Shown one piece after another: positions 6,986 through 14,832 of a stretch of DNA of 33,209 nucleotides (positions are counted from its first letter, which is position 1; each line of letters starts with the position of its first letter). Under the pieces are notes generated by a model, which ran no database searches, was not told the origin of the DNA, and saw only the letters and a list, made by a program, of their open reading frames with translations. Origin of the DNA: Kiritimatiellia bacterium (lineage in GTDB: Bacteria > Verrucomicrobiota > Kiritimatiellia > UBA8416 > JADHWI01). The stretch spans positions 1 through 33,209 of the forward strand of contig JADHWI010000028.1 of NCBI GenBank assembly GCA_016783565.1, read 5' to 3'. Position numbers and translations under genes: made by a program.

Positions 6986-8407
6986 CTACGATCGAATGTG
7001 CGGAAGCGCTTCCAGCACCGATGCCCGCACCTCCGCCGACAATCGACTTTCGATAGAGGATTCACGAATCCGCTTCACGGTTGCAGCAGCCCGCGCCATG
7101 GCATCGTCTCCCGGTTGCTGACACTCGCGCTTATCCCGGTTTGACAGGTTCGGCATATAAAACTCTCCCCGCATATGATCAATCGTATGCTCTTCGGCAA
7201 GATAATCCGTGCCGGGGCCTTTCTCGATAAGCAAATCGGTTGCAAGGGTATCATCGCTGACTTCGATTCCCTTCAACACGCGCTGACACATACCGAGAAT
7301 CTCGTTATCCACCACCAATTTCTCATACGAAACGGTAAGATCCGTTTCCATGAGACCCGCAATATCATGAATATAGTTTGCGCCACTCATGGCCACAAGA
7401 AGGCTCGACATCGCACTCTCATACGACGCCTGAACATTGACCTGCTTGGCATCCGTTGTTCCCGCCGTGGAATATAGAGGTATCTCAAGGCGCTGCGCCA
7501 CTTGAGAAACCGCCGCGTTGATCATAGCTCGCTCTATACCGCCGCCCACATGGTCCATGGTGTGCAGATTCGTGATCGAGCCAACGCTGCCGCAAATGCC
7601 CGGGGCCCCTTTGTTCACACATTGCACCATCGCGATACCACCCAGAGTCTCCGCCACATGCGTAAGCACGTTTCCGGCAAGCGTAATCGGCGACGTGGTT
7701 CCACAAATCGGTTCCGTCGGCACCACGACCGGCAAGCCCTTCTCCGCCAGATAGCACGTCATCTCGCCATAATGATCGTCGATCTTGAACGGACTGATAA
7801 TGAGCGTAATAAACGAGACAAACGGTCGCTCACGAAGCGCATCAGCGCCGCCCGCAATGGTTTCAGCCATCTGGACAACATCCCGACACCCCTGCATGGA
7901 GTAGATTCCACCCATGACATGCTTAGTCGTGTTATCAAGGGCATAAAAGAAGCGATTTGCATCGATATGCTCACGATCCTCAATATCATTCGGAAACACA
8001 TTGATCGTAAACAAATGTACGTTTTCGAGCGTATCGATCATGCGTGCATTAAGCGCCACGTCCGCCAGCGTCGAAGGGCGCCGCTCTCCGGTGTCCGGAT
8101 CCAACACATAAATGGCCGTGCCGCCTGTTCCGTAATGCACACGGTTCTTCTCCAGCACGCAATCCATCGCGCCATCGCGCGAATGCAGCGTGATGGAGGA
8201 CGGGTTGGAATCAATCGCATCCTCGACAAGCCCCCGCGGCATCTTCACCAGACAAGTGGATTCATCAACCACTGCCCCGGCTTTGCGAAAAGCCTCGCGC
8301 CCGGTCTTGGAATACACCAGCATCCCCGCCTGCTCAAGCACCTGAAAGGCATCATCGACAATTCTGTCTACATCACCACCGCTCAACGGCTGATACAACG
8401 AACTCAT
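6986..8407 (-). CDS. MttB-superfamily corrinoid methyltransferase (non-pyrrolysine)
   Basis: A 473-residue protein with ATG at 8405-8407; a TTG directly upstream is an alternative start. It matches the trimethylamine methyltransferase MttB superfamily: GTGGTAIYVLDPDTGERRPS near residues 93-112, the TIM-barrel strands, and C-terminal ...LIEKGPGTDYLAEEHTIDHM. In pyrrolysine enzymes a UAG codon lies in the region homologous to 'TTDAKQVNVQASYES'; here the frame is uninterrupted, so it belongs to the non-Pyl branch that demethylates glycine betaine, proline betaine, carnitine or similar quaternary amines onto a corrinoid protein. No corrinoid protein, MtrH-like methyltransferase or transporter is adjacent, so the substrate cannot be inferred. 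The methyl group would enter the folate pool, consistent with fhs and folate genes elsewhere in the window. Confidence 0.9.
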   Translation of the reverse strand: MSSLYQPLSGGDVDRIVDDAFQVLEQAGMLVYSKTGREAFRKAGAVVDESTCLVKMPRGLVEDAIDSNPSSITLHSRDGAMDCVLEKNRVHYGTGGTAIYVLDPDTGERRPSTLADVALNARMIDTLENVHLFTINVFPNDIEDREHIDANRFFYALDNTTKHVMGGIYSMQGCRDVVQMAETIAGGADALRERPFVSFITLIISPFKIDDHYGEMTCYLAEKGLPVVVPTEPICGTTSPITLAGNVLTHVAETLGGIAMVQCVNKGAPGICGSVGSITNLHTMDHVGGGIERAMINAAVSQVAQRLEIPLYSTAGTTDAKQVNVQASYESAMSSLLVAMSGANYIHDIAGLMETDLTVSYEKLVVDNEILGMCQRVLKGIEVSDDTLATDLLIEKGPGTDYLAEEHTIDHMRGEFYMPNLSNRDKRECQQPGDDAMARAAATVKRIRESSIESRLSAEVRASVLEALPHIRS

Positions 8408-8584
8408 CAATCCCTACGACGCTTGCGCACTTCCATTTTCCATATCGACCATCCTCACCCGCGGCATCCCGCGATATATTTACGTTAAAATACATCATGC
8501 CATGCAGTATTTTCAGCATGAAACAACTCAACTATTCATAGTGTACTTATAGCAATCTCATGCAATTTGTCCAGAAAACGGGGA

Positions 8585-8618
8585 TTAACGCGCATTATTC
8601 ATGAATAATGCGCGTTAA
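8585..8618. repeat. 34-bp perfect palindrome, copy 1 of dispersed family
   Basis: A perfect inverted repeat with half-site TTAACGCGCATTATTCA, centred between 8601 and 8602. It lies 74 bp past the stop of the downstream MuiA gene and could act as a terminator for it, but no T-tract follows. Related copies are at 14171-14204 and 26687-26713. Confidence 0.9.
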
Positions 8619-8651
8619 CAGCCCGTGGTGAAACTCACGCAGCCGCGTTGC
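8616..8651 (-). repeat. CCACGGGCTG block, associated with the palindrome (copy 1)
   Basis: On the minus strand the block reads GCAACGCGGCTGCGTGAG, then TTTCACCACGGGCTGTTAA, running directly into the palindrome. Similar blocks are found at 26605-26640 (minus) and 17073-17110 (plus), each ending in GGGCT(A/G)(T/C)TAA. The shared order of sub-motifs suggests a composite repeated element. Confidence 0.6.
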
Positions 8652-8691
8652 AGGCGATTTTCATCTGTGGCAAGGCGGCCGCCGTGAGCTG

Positions 8692-10398
8692 CTAACGCAA
8701 CTCAAGCAAACCAAAATCCCCGGTCGGTTTTGCCTGGCGACGCATCAAGTCAAAAGGCCCGACAAGACGATACACGAAGGAATGCGATGCAGCAGACCCC
8801 GCGGACACGTTCAGATCCCAGAACAGATGCCCGCGCTTCTTATCCTCTTCGCCGGGCGCCACGCTGAACCGCGAACGATACAATGTCACACGTGCTTCCT
8901 CCACCTCTGAAACAGGCACCGCATAAGCAAGCCGTACCGTCACATCACGATTCTTCTGATTGCGTACGGTTACACACTTCGTATACGTCTGATCAAACAC
9001 CGATGAGGAACGCTTGGCATCCGTGCTGTAATGCTTCTCAACCTGTATCTCGGGATCGGTCCCGGTCGACACCATGAACTTCCCGGACACGGGAACGAAG
9101 CCAAGCCGCGTCATCCCGACGTAAGAATCCCGATGATAGGTCATGACATTTCCCGGCAACAAGGGCACCGGGAAAGGATTGGATGTTGCCAGGCGCCGAT
9201 ACACATGCCTGCGTACATCCGGTACAGCCCAAAGTTCCGTAGCACCCTCCAGCGCAGCCTTTGCCACAGGAACCTTCACAAGCCTCCCGTCGCGTGGAAT
9301 CGTCACCTTGTGCGGCAAATCCAATGCGAAAGAGGTCGCTTCCTGACGGACCTCCATTTCCATGGCCGCTGCGGTCTCGACCAGCGCAATATCGGTTGCC
9401 CGCTCGCTGACGGTATCCACCACCGCGATGTTTGCGCCAGCCGCCTTCTGCGCTTTCGCCGCGCTCACACGCAAGCCCCGCAATCTGGGTCGCACGCCAC
9501 CCATGGCCGGCTCAGCAGTCGACAAAGTCAACTGCACATCCTGCCAATCCTCCTCGGTCGATTGCCGCAATCCGGCGGCATACTCCAATTGCACGCGGCC
9601 CTCGGCGTCCTCCCTCACCTCATAAATGGCATCCCATCCGGCATTGGACATCTCGTAAAGAATACCCAATTCCACCTGCTGCACCGCCTCTGACTCGAGC
9701 TGAATCTCCACAATTCGTACCGCACGCGGTTCCGGATTCTCCAGTTGCCGCAACTCTTTGGAGACCATTCCCAGGTCCGTCGACAGCGTAGCCAGCTTTC
9801 GATCACCCCTTGAGCGCTGCAGATCGAGTTCACGCCGGCGTCCATTCAACGCAACCAGCGTCTTGTGCCAGGCGTCGGTCTGCGGCGACGAAACCAACGT
9901 TTGCTCCGAAATGGCTTTTTTCAGCGTGGCCTCATATGCAGACAAGTACCGATCGACTGCACGAACCGTGCGTAGCGATGCCGACAACTCATTGATCTTG
10001 CTTTTCAATTCCTGCACCTGTTCGTTCACCTCACGAACACGCGCATCCTGAATTTCGGAGCGCCGGTCAATCCATGACGACACGCCCGCAATCCGAACAC
10101 TCGGCGCATTACCCAAGCGCGCACGCAGGGACACTTCCTGCAACGCTGGAGGAAACGGCTCAAACCGCATCACGCTCGATCCCTTCTTTACTTTGTAAGA
10201 GCCTTGTCGTTCCACTACCGCTCTATCCCGATACAGAGCAACGCGGCGCACCGCCGGCGGCGTCACGCTCTTATCCGGTCTGGCTGCCATTACGGAAAAG
10301 GTGCTACCCATGACGACGGCAACGCAAACAATCAAACTCCACAAACGTGCTATCGCCCCAACGTGTCCTTCAGTCAATCGCCGTGCTTGCTTTACCAT
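8692..10398 (-). CDS. MuiA-family secreted protein (DUF4140 + DUF4139), paralogue 1
   Basis: A 568-residue protein, ATG at 10396-10398, Shine-Dalgarno GGAAGGAGGTGG inside the end of the upstream gene, which it overlaps by 7 bp. It has an N-terminal membrane/signal segment (LWSLIVCVAVVMGSTFSVMA), then VRRVALYRDRAVVERQGSYK (DUF4140 start), a coiled coil about residues 110-200, and a C-terminal beta-rich DUF4139 domain beginning near 'GWDAIYEVREDAEGRVQLEY' and including YRDSYVGMTRLGFV-like strands. The family is named after 'mucoidy inhibitor A'; biochemical role unknown, predicted extracytoplasmic. Its tandem partner has the same architecture at low identity. Confidence 0.85.
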   Translation of the reverse strand: MVKQARRLTEGHVGAIARLWSLIVCVAVVMGSTFSVMAARPDKSVTPPAVRRVALYRDRAVVERQGSYKVKKGSSVMRFEPFPPALQEVSLRARLGNAPSVRIAGVSSWIDRRSEIQDARVREVNEQVQELKSKINELSASLRTVRAVDRYLSAYEATLKKAISEQTLVSSPQTDAWHKTLVALNGRRRELDLQRSRGDRKLATLSTDLGMVSKELRQLENPEPRAVRIVEIQLESEAVQQVELGILYEMSNAGWDAIYEVREDAEGRVQLEYAAGLRQSTEEDWQDVQLTLSTAEPAMGGVRPRLRGLRVSAAKAQKAAGANIAVVDTVSERATDIALVETAAAMEMEVRQEATSFALDLPHKVTIPRDGRLVKVPVAKAALEGATELWAVPDVRRHVYRRLATSNPFPVPLLPGNVMTYHRDSYVGMTRLGFVPVSGKFMVSTGTDPEIQVEKHYSTDAKRSSSVFDQTYTKCVTVRNQKNRDVTVRLAYAVPVSEVEEARVTLYRSRFSVAPGEEDKKRGHLFWDLNVSAGSAASHSFVYRLVGPFDLMRRQAKPTGDFGLLELR

Positions 10399-12395
10399 GA
10401 CCCACCTCCTTCCTGGCCGCTAACGGCAAGGTTGCTGCGGTACGCCAGGTTATACGTGAACGTAATCTCCGACTTCTTGTGCGGGGCCAAATCCTGGTCC
10501 CAGCGAAGCTGATGACAGGAACTAACCGAATTGGGCTTCGGCGCCGCCGTAAAGCCACCCACATCGACGTGAGCCTCTTTATTTGTGTAAGGGTAACGGT
10601 CAAACACCTTAATTTTCACCGGCTTCGGCTTGTGATTGATGGCGTGAATCGTCACGACGTAATCATAACGATATCGCTGCAGCAGAAACCCGCGCGTATC
10701 ACGCTGCCGCTGCACACGCCGGGCAACCGATACATCACGATCCGCCCCCAACTCAAACCGCATACGCTTGCCGCTCCCGGTCATCGGCAGCGTGCTCTCG
10801 CCCACAAAATCGCGCCCAACGAAAACCGCCATCGGCCCGGGGAGAAGCGGTTGCCCCAAGTGATTATCTCCCGTCGCAATCAAATAAAACAGTTCCTTGT
10901 GCAGCGGCGCAGCTTCGTATACGAACTCCGCATCAACCATCGTGTCAAGATAGCGAACCTTGGTCAGGACCCACTCCGAATAAACGTTGGCCAAACCCAA
11001 CGCATCGAAACGATAATCCAAACCACCAACGGCAGACATGGGCACCTTCAGATTCTTTTCCAACTCGCGCGACTTGATCAATCGCTGCGCCTTGAACAAA
11101 TTGTCTCCGGCCTCGTCATTAAGCACCGCCAGCGCTTGCTGCCCCTTTTGCGGCAGGGTATTCCATAGCTGTTGAATGCGTTTATTTTTATCGCCAAACG
11201 CTCTGTATTTCCCCGCCTGCAGGTCTTCCTGCTGCGAGTTGTAGAGCGCACGCAACTGAACGTAACGCTGCTCCGCCCCCCGAACCGCCTTCCCTGCTGA
11301 CACAGGTGCATTGACCTGCACATCCTGCCGCACGGGCATTTGACTACGAATATTTGAAAGCTGCCCTCTCTGGGAATCCAGCGATCGCTTCAACGAACTA
11401 AGAGAGAATCCACCCTGATTCTCAGCAACGATCGACTGTGACATCGCCTGCTTCTTCTGAGCAGACTGGAATACCTGAACCTGTCTGAGCTTGCCTACCG
11501 TCACCACGGGCTCGGCGCGCAGCATACCGGCCGGAGAAATCCGTGTCACCGGTATCTCCGGCAATGCCGCCGACACGTTCAGATCAACGGTCGAGAAGGT
11601 CAATTCGGCATCGGTCCAATCCTCACCCGTTCTCTGACGAACCAGGGCATAAGCCGTCAACTGAACCTTGCCACTGTCCGCATCGGCGCGCGCCTCGTAA
11701 CGCGGGAACCACTGTGGACCGGTCACCATATAGGTCAAACTGAGCGTAATCTCTTTCTTCGTGGACCGCCTTACAAAGATGGACACATCTTTGTATCGCT
11801 TCACGTCTTTGGAAGTCAGGCGATCCAACTTCGTAGCCAGCACCTCCATCTCAATGGTTGCCGCCTCAATCCGCTGGTCAACCTTCTGCAAGTCCGTCGC
11901 GTATTCATTCATGGTATCGCCGATAAAATCGAGCACACCCAACCACTTATCGGGAACCAGCGCCACCGGAGGCGGCGCCTCGCCAGGATGATGCGGCCGC
12001 GGACTCACGGTGAGGGATTCCATAAAGCCTATTTGACGGTTCAGACGGCCGGCCTGTGCGTTCAGATCGTCAAGGGCTGACTGAAGATCCCTGACGCCAT
12101 CCTTCAGTTCAGCAGCCTCGTCCTCGCGAATCAGACGCGAATGCACTGGCGTGATCTCCACGCGTTGAACCGTAGCCCCGGCGTCAGACACGAAGGCACG
12201 TATGGACTGGCTGTCCAGTTCCCACGGCATACCATGCACATCAACACGAGTCAGTGCATTGGTCAACTCTACCACCCCGGTCCGCTCAATCTCCGCCCGG
12301 TCGCGAAAGAGCACAACCCGCTTAATGACCAGTTCAGCCCGAGTGAAAGCCACAACATTGCCCCACACCAGACACAACAACACGATACGTTTCAT
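10392..12395 (-). CDS. MuiA-family secreted protein (DUF4140 + DUF4139), paralogue 2
   Basis: I take the start at ATG 12393-12395 (MKRIVLLCLVWGNVVAFTRA, a signal peptide) because AAAGGAGGG lies six bases upstream; this gives 667 residues. DUF4140 begins ELVIKRVVLFRDRAEIERTG, followed by a coiled coil near residues 95-195 and the DUF4139 beta domain (QWFPRYEARADADSGKVQLT). Between the halves of DUF4139 there is an inserted, Gln/Ser-rich helical region (about residues 310-460: SSLKRSLDSQRGQLSNIRSQ, YVQLRALYNSQQEDLQ) that the neighbouring paralogue lacks. First gene of a two-gene operon; translational coupling to the next gene is likely because of the 7-bp overlap. Function unknown. Confidence 0.85.
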   Translation of the reverse strand: MKRIVLLCLVWGNVVAFTRAELVIKRVVLFRDRAEIERTGVVELTNALTRVDVHGMPWELDSQSIRAFVSDAGATVQRVEITPVHSRLIREDEAAELKDGVRDLQSALDDLNAQAGRLNRQIGFMESLTVSPRPHHPGEAPPPVALVPDKWLGVLDFIGDTMNEYATDLQKVDQRIEAATIEMEVLATKLDRLTSKDVKRYKDVSIFVRRSTKKEITLSLTYMVTGPQWFPRYEARADADSGKVQLTAYALVRQRTGEDWTDAELTFSTVDLNVSAALPEIPVTRISPAGMLRAEPVVTVGKLRQVQVFQSAQKKQAMSQSIVAENQGGFSLSSLKRSLDSQRGQLSNIRSQMPVRQDVQVNAPVSAGKAVRGAEQRYVQLRALYNSQQEDLQAGKYRAFGDKNKRIQQLWNTLPQKGQQALAVLNDEAGDNLFKAQRLIKSRELEKNLKVPMSAVGGLDYRFDALGLANVYSEWVLTKVRYLDTMVDAEFVYEAAPLHKELFYLIATGDNHLGQPLLPGPMAVFVGRDFVGESTLPMTGSGKRMRFELGADRDVSVARRVQRQRDTRGFLLQRYRYDYVVTIHAINHKPKPVKIKVFDRYPYTNKEAHVDVGGFTAAPKPNSVSSCHQLRWDQDLAPHKKSEITFTYNLAYRSNLAVSGQEGGGSW

Positions 12396-12561
12396 CACAT
12401 GCCCTCCTTTTAAACCAACGGCTACACACCTGCGATATTTCACTCGTAACGATAGGCCCCAAGAATAATCCAAAACAACACAAGAAGTGTAAGAAGTTTG
12501 TAATAGAATCACGCATCAGTAGCATCCCATGGAACGGTGAAGTGTTGGAGCAATGGGGGTA

Positions 12562-12642
12562 GGCCCGTCGGGCCACTGGAAGAGTCGCCGCTCATGGAGC
12601 GTCCCTACAGGCCTCTTCTGTAGTAGTCGCTCCGTGAGCGAC
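12562..12642. repeat. Row of three short hairpins between divergent genes
   Basis: Three inverted repeats, each with a 3-nt loop, follow one another: GGCCC-GTC-GGGCC (12562-12574), CGCTC-ATG-GAGCG (12589-12601) and GTCGCTC-CGT-GAGCGAC (12626-12642). They fill the region between the divergent MuiA and ThuA/ankyrin genes. They look like degenerate short intergenic repeats; the shared CGCTC..GAGCG core suggests common origin for the last two. Confidence 0.65.
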
Positions 12643-12727
12643 AGGGGCGTAGGGGGCCATCCTTGCCGCAAAGCCATTCCTACGCTAATCTTTCATAATC
12701 ATTAACAGGACAAAGGAAAGCAAGCCC

Positions 12728-14158
12728 ATGAAAATGCATCACGGTTTAATCTATTTCGCTTTTGCGCTGGGATCATTAATTGCCATCGCCCCGGCAATGG
12801 CTGCCACAACGCGAACTGTTCATCTTATCGCCGGCCCACCCAGTCACGGTTGGGATCAACACGAGCACATCAAAGGATGCAAACTTCTCGCTGAGGCACT
12901 GAACACCTGCGGACTGAACATCAAAGCAACGCTGCATACAAACAGCATCCCTGACACGGCAACCCTCAAAGGTGCAGATGCTCTGGTCCTTTACAGTGAC
13001 GGAGGAAATAAGAAACATATCGCAAAGGGCCGCGCAGCCGACCTGCGCACGCTCTGGGAATCCGGATGCGGACTGGTGATCCTCCACTATGCGCTCGAAC
13101 CTTCCGATGATGCGATGACTACGCTCTGGATGGATGCACTGGGAGGATACTTTGACGCAAAGTCGTCTATAAATCCGCTCTGGACCGTACAATCCCCTAC
13201 CCTTGGAAAACATCCCGTGACACGAGGCGTCAACCCTTTCGAGTTCAAGGACGAATGGTACTACCACATACGCTTCCAGGACACCATGCAGGGCGTCACA
13301 CCGGTGCTTTCTGCAATTCCACCGCCGGAAAGCGTCACGGACAACGATGCGCCCTACCAGGGCAACCCGGCCGTACGCAAAGCTGTCGCCGACAAAATCC
13401 CGCAACACCTTTGCTGGGCCAGGGAAGACGATCAGGGACGTCGTGGTTTCGGTTTTACCGGCGGACACTTTCACCGCCTGTGGGCACAAAACGATATACG
13501 CACTCTCGTCCTCAACGGCATCGCATGGACCGCGGGCGTAGAAATCCCGAAAAAAGGCGTCACATCCTCTCAGCCCATTATTCCTGTACAGAAGTCACTC
13601 GTGCATGCAGTGTCACTTGATGACACGGCAGACATCAAGCTTCACATTCTTGCGGGAGCAGACATCAACGAACAGGCCAAAACAGGCTGGACGGCTCTGC
13701 ACCATGCCGCAGTGCGCAACAGGGTTGCCGCGGCCAAGACGCTACTCGCTCTTGGCGCTGACACGGAATTGACCACGAAAAGCGGAAAAACTCCCCTGCA
13801 TTATTGCGGGGAACGCGGATTCACAGAGATCGCTACAGCCCTGATCGAAAAGGATGCCAAACTGACCGCTAAAGACCAGGAAGGCTGGACTCCGCTGCAC
13901 TATGCAGCCGAGCGGGACAAGCTCGATGTGGCCCGTTTTATGATTTCAAAGGGAGCCGACGTCAATGCCGCCAGCGTTCGTGGCGGAACCCCCCTTCACG
14001 AGGCGGCGGCCAGTTCCAGCGGCGAGATGATGAAACTGCTCCTCGACAACGGCGGAGACCCCGCCATTAAGGCCACCAATGGCAAGACCCCTCTTGATTA
14101 CGCCATTGAGCTCGAAAACGCCGCCGCAGAAAAGATCCTCAAGGAACATAAACGTTAA
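12728..14158 (+). CDS. Secreted ThuA-like domain / ankyrin-repeat fusion protein
   Basis: A 476-residue protein, ATG at 12728 after GACAAAGGAAAGC. Residues 1-25 are a signal peptide (LIYFAFALGSLIAIAPAMAA). Residues about 28-275 match the ThuA-like (trehalose-utilisation, GATase1-like fold) domain: HLIAGPPSHGWDQHEHIKGC, ESGCGLVILHYALE, FKDEWYYHIRF and GFGFTGGHFHRLW. Residues about 290-476 contain four to five ankyrin repeats, clearest at GWTALHHAAVRNRVAAAKTL, GKTPLHYCGERGFTEIATAL, GWTPLHYAAERDKLDVARFM and GGTPLHEAAA. ThuA-like domains in PVC bacteria are often secreted with sugar-active enzymes; ankyrins bind proteins. The combination is unusual and its partner is unknown. It is monocistronic. 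Confidence 0.88.
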   Translation: MKMHHGLIYFAFALGSLIAIAPAMAATTRTVHLIAGPPSHGWDQHEHIKGCKLLAEALNTCGLNIKATLHTNSIPDTATLKGADALVLYSDGGNKKHIAKGRAADLRTLWESGCGLVILHYALEPSDDAMTTLWMDALGGYFDAKSSINPLWTVQSPTLGKHPVTRGVNPFEFKDEWYYHIRFQDTMQGVTPVLSAIPPPESVTDNDAPYQGNPAVRKAVADKIPQHLCWAREDDQGRRGFGFTGGHFHRLWAQNDIRTLVLNGIAWTAGVEIPKKGVTSSQPIIPVQKSLVHAVSLDDTADIKLHILAGADINEQAKTGWTALHHAAVRNRVAAAKTLLALGADTELTTKSGKTPLHYCGERGFTEIATALIEKDAKLTAKDQEGWTPLHYAAERDKLDVARFMISKGADVNAASVRGGTPLHEAAASSSGEMMKLLLDNGGDPAIKATNGKTPLDYAIELENAAAEKILKEHKR

Positions 14159-14170
14159 ACCCACAATCTT

Positions 14171-14204
14171 TTAACACGCATTATTCATGAAGAATGTGCG
14201 TTAA
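14171..14204. repeat. Dispersed palindrome, copy 2 (bidirectional terminator position)
   Basis: An imperfect copy of the 34-bp palindrome (halves TTAACACGCATTATTCA and TGAAGAATGTGCGTTAA). It occupies the 49-bp gap between the convergent ThuA/ankyrin and DUF6172 genes, where a hairpin could terminate both transcripts. The compensating A/T change in both arms (CACGC / GTGCG in place of CGCGC / GCGCG) keeps the stem paired. Confidence 0.8.
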
Positions 14205-14207
14205 TAA

Positions 14208-14507
14208 CTACACAGATTGATCAGGTTTCTTCGTCCGGCGACCGGGTTTGGCCAGAATCTCCAAATAGAACGATTCCAACTGCTGTTCTTCAGCACCGCA
14301 GATTGATTTGGCGATCTCACTCACATGAATGACCTTCGACGCGTCCTCTGTGGGGCCGAACTTACAATCAAAATCCCAGAAATCAATCCCTTCAGGCAGT
14401 TCGCGTCTACGCTCTCGCTTCAAATACTTACGTGCATCACATCGCGCGGCCTCAAAGAGCCTTGCCGGCCGAATTTTCGGGTGCGTCATCTTAAATGTCT
14501 TTTTCAT
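14208..14507 (-). CDS. DUF6172 family protein
   Basis: A 99-residue basic cytoplasmic protein, ATG at 14505-14507. MKKTFKMTHPKIRPARLFEA, YLKRERRRELPEGIDFWDFD and SFYLEILAKPGRRTKKP match the small conserved DUF6172 family, found in many Gram-negative bacteria and of unknown function. The WDFDCKFG core and basic tail are intact. It is convergent with the ThuA/ankyrin gene and not in an operon. Upstream (14508-14755) lie only repeats and the tRNA, so its promoter must sit within or next to the repeats. Confidence 0.8.
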   Translation of the reverse strand: MKKTFKMTHPKIRPARLFEAARCDARKYLKRERRRELPEGIDFWDFDCKFGPTEDASKVIHVSEIAKSICGAEEQQLESFYLEILAKPGRRTKKPDQSV

Positions 14508-14523
14508 ACCTCACCCCACAAAG

Positions 14524-14738
14524 CTTCATTCACAACAATCCCAGATGGCTTGCCATCCGTAACTCAAGGTCGTAGACCGCATAATCTACATTCACAACAA
14601 TCCAGATGGGTAGCTTGCCACCCGTAGCTCCGAGCCACCGGCTCAAAATCTAAAGCGATGGGTGGCCTGCCACCCGTAGCTCCGAGCCACCGGCTCAAAA
14701 TCTAAAGCGATGGGTGGCCTGCCACCCGTAGCTCCGAG
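14524..14738. repeat. 52-bp tandem repeat, about 2.6 exact units plus a diverged unit
   Basis: Units begin at 14605, 14657 and 14709 (the last truncated at about 14738). Each starts GATGGGT(A/G)GC(T/C)TGCCACCCG, a small hairpin, then TAGCTCCGAGCCACCGGC and TCAAAATCTAAAGC. A diverged unit, TTCACAACAATCCCAGATGG then CTTGCCATCCGTAACTC, lies at 14527-14566, and TTCACAACAATCCAGATGGG recurs at 14591-14610. The array runs up to the encoded 3' CCA of the tRNA at 14756. No spacers, so it is not CRISPR. Confidence 0.85.
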
Positions 14739-14755
14739 GAACGAGGAGCGAAGGG

Positions 14756-14832
14756 TGGTGGGCCCAGCTGGACTCGAACCAGCGACCAGAGGATTATGAG
14801 TCCCCTGCTCTGACCAACTGAGCTATGGGCCC
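14756..14832 (-). tRNA. tRNA with CAU anticodon (Ile2 or elongator Met)
   Basis: On the minus strand the gene starts GGGCCCATAGCTCAGTTGG (position 14832 down), has the anticodon stem-loop GGGGA-CTCATAA-TCCTC, the T-arm GCTGGTTCGAGTCCAGC, and closes with TGGGCCC and an encoded ACCA (to 14756). All four arms pair. The anticodon is CAU. The variable loop and T-arm (CTGGTCGCTGGTTCGAGTCCAGC) look more like tRNA-Ile2, whose C34 becomes lysidine, than like elongator Met; it is not an initiator, because it lacks the mismatched first base pair and the GGG/CCC anticodon stem. Length with CCA is 77 nt. Confidence 0.93.

Larger units (their letters stand above)
8411..8691. other. Intergenic region with palindromic repeat element
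   Basis: A stretch of about 280 bp between two minus-strand genes. It holds the 34-bp palindrome (8585-8618) and the linked block 8616-8651 listed separately. The AT-rich part 8475-8560 probably contains the mttB-like promoter, but I cannot pick -35/-10 boxes with confidence. I see no cobalamin riboswitch consensus. Confidence 0.4.

Noticed and set aside
7430-7480. In-frame amber (pyrrolysine) codon in the MttB-family gene
   Set aside because: The homologous region reads TTDAKQVNVQASYES without any TAG, so this is the non-pyrrolysine type.
7502-8488. Long plus-strand reading frame (328 codons) opposite the MttB-family gene
   Set aside because: It encodes a His/Arg-rich sequence with no domain and is antisense to a clearly conserved protein. 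It is a shadow frame.
8411-8580. Cobalamin riboswitch upstream of the corrinoid methyltransferase gene
   Set aside because: No B12-box-like sequence was found, and the leader is too short for the usual 180-nt aptamer.
8585-8690. Complete insertion sequence
   Set aside because: The palindrome and block resemble transposon ends, but no transposase frame is present at any of the copies in the window.
14605-14738. CRISPR-like array
   Set aside because: The repeated units are contiguous and identical over their whole 52 bp with no variable spacers, and no cas gene is present.
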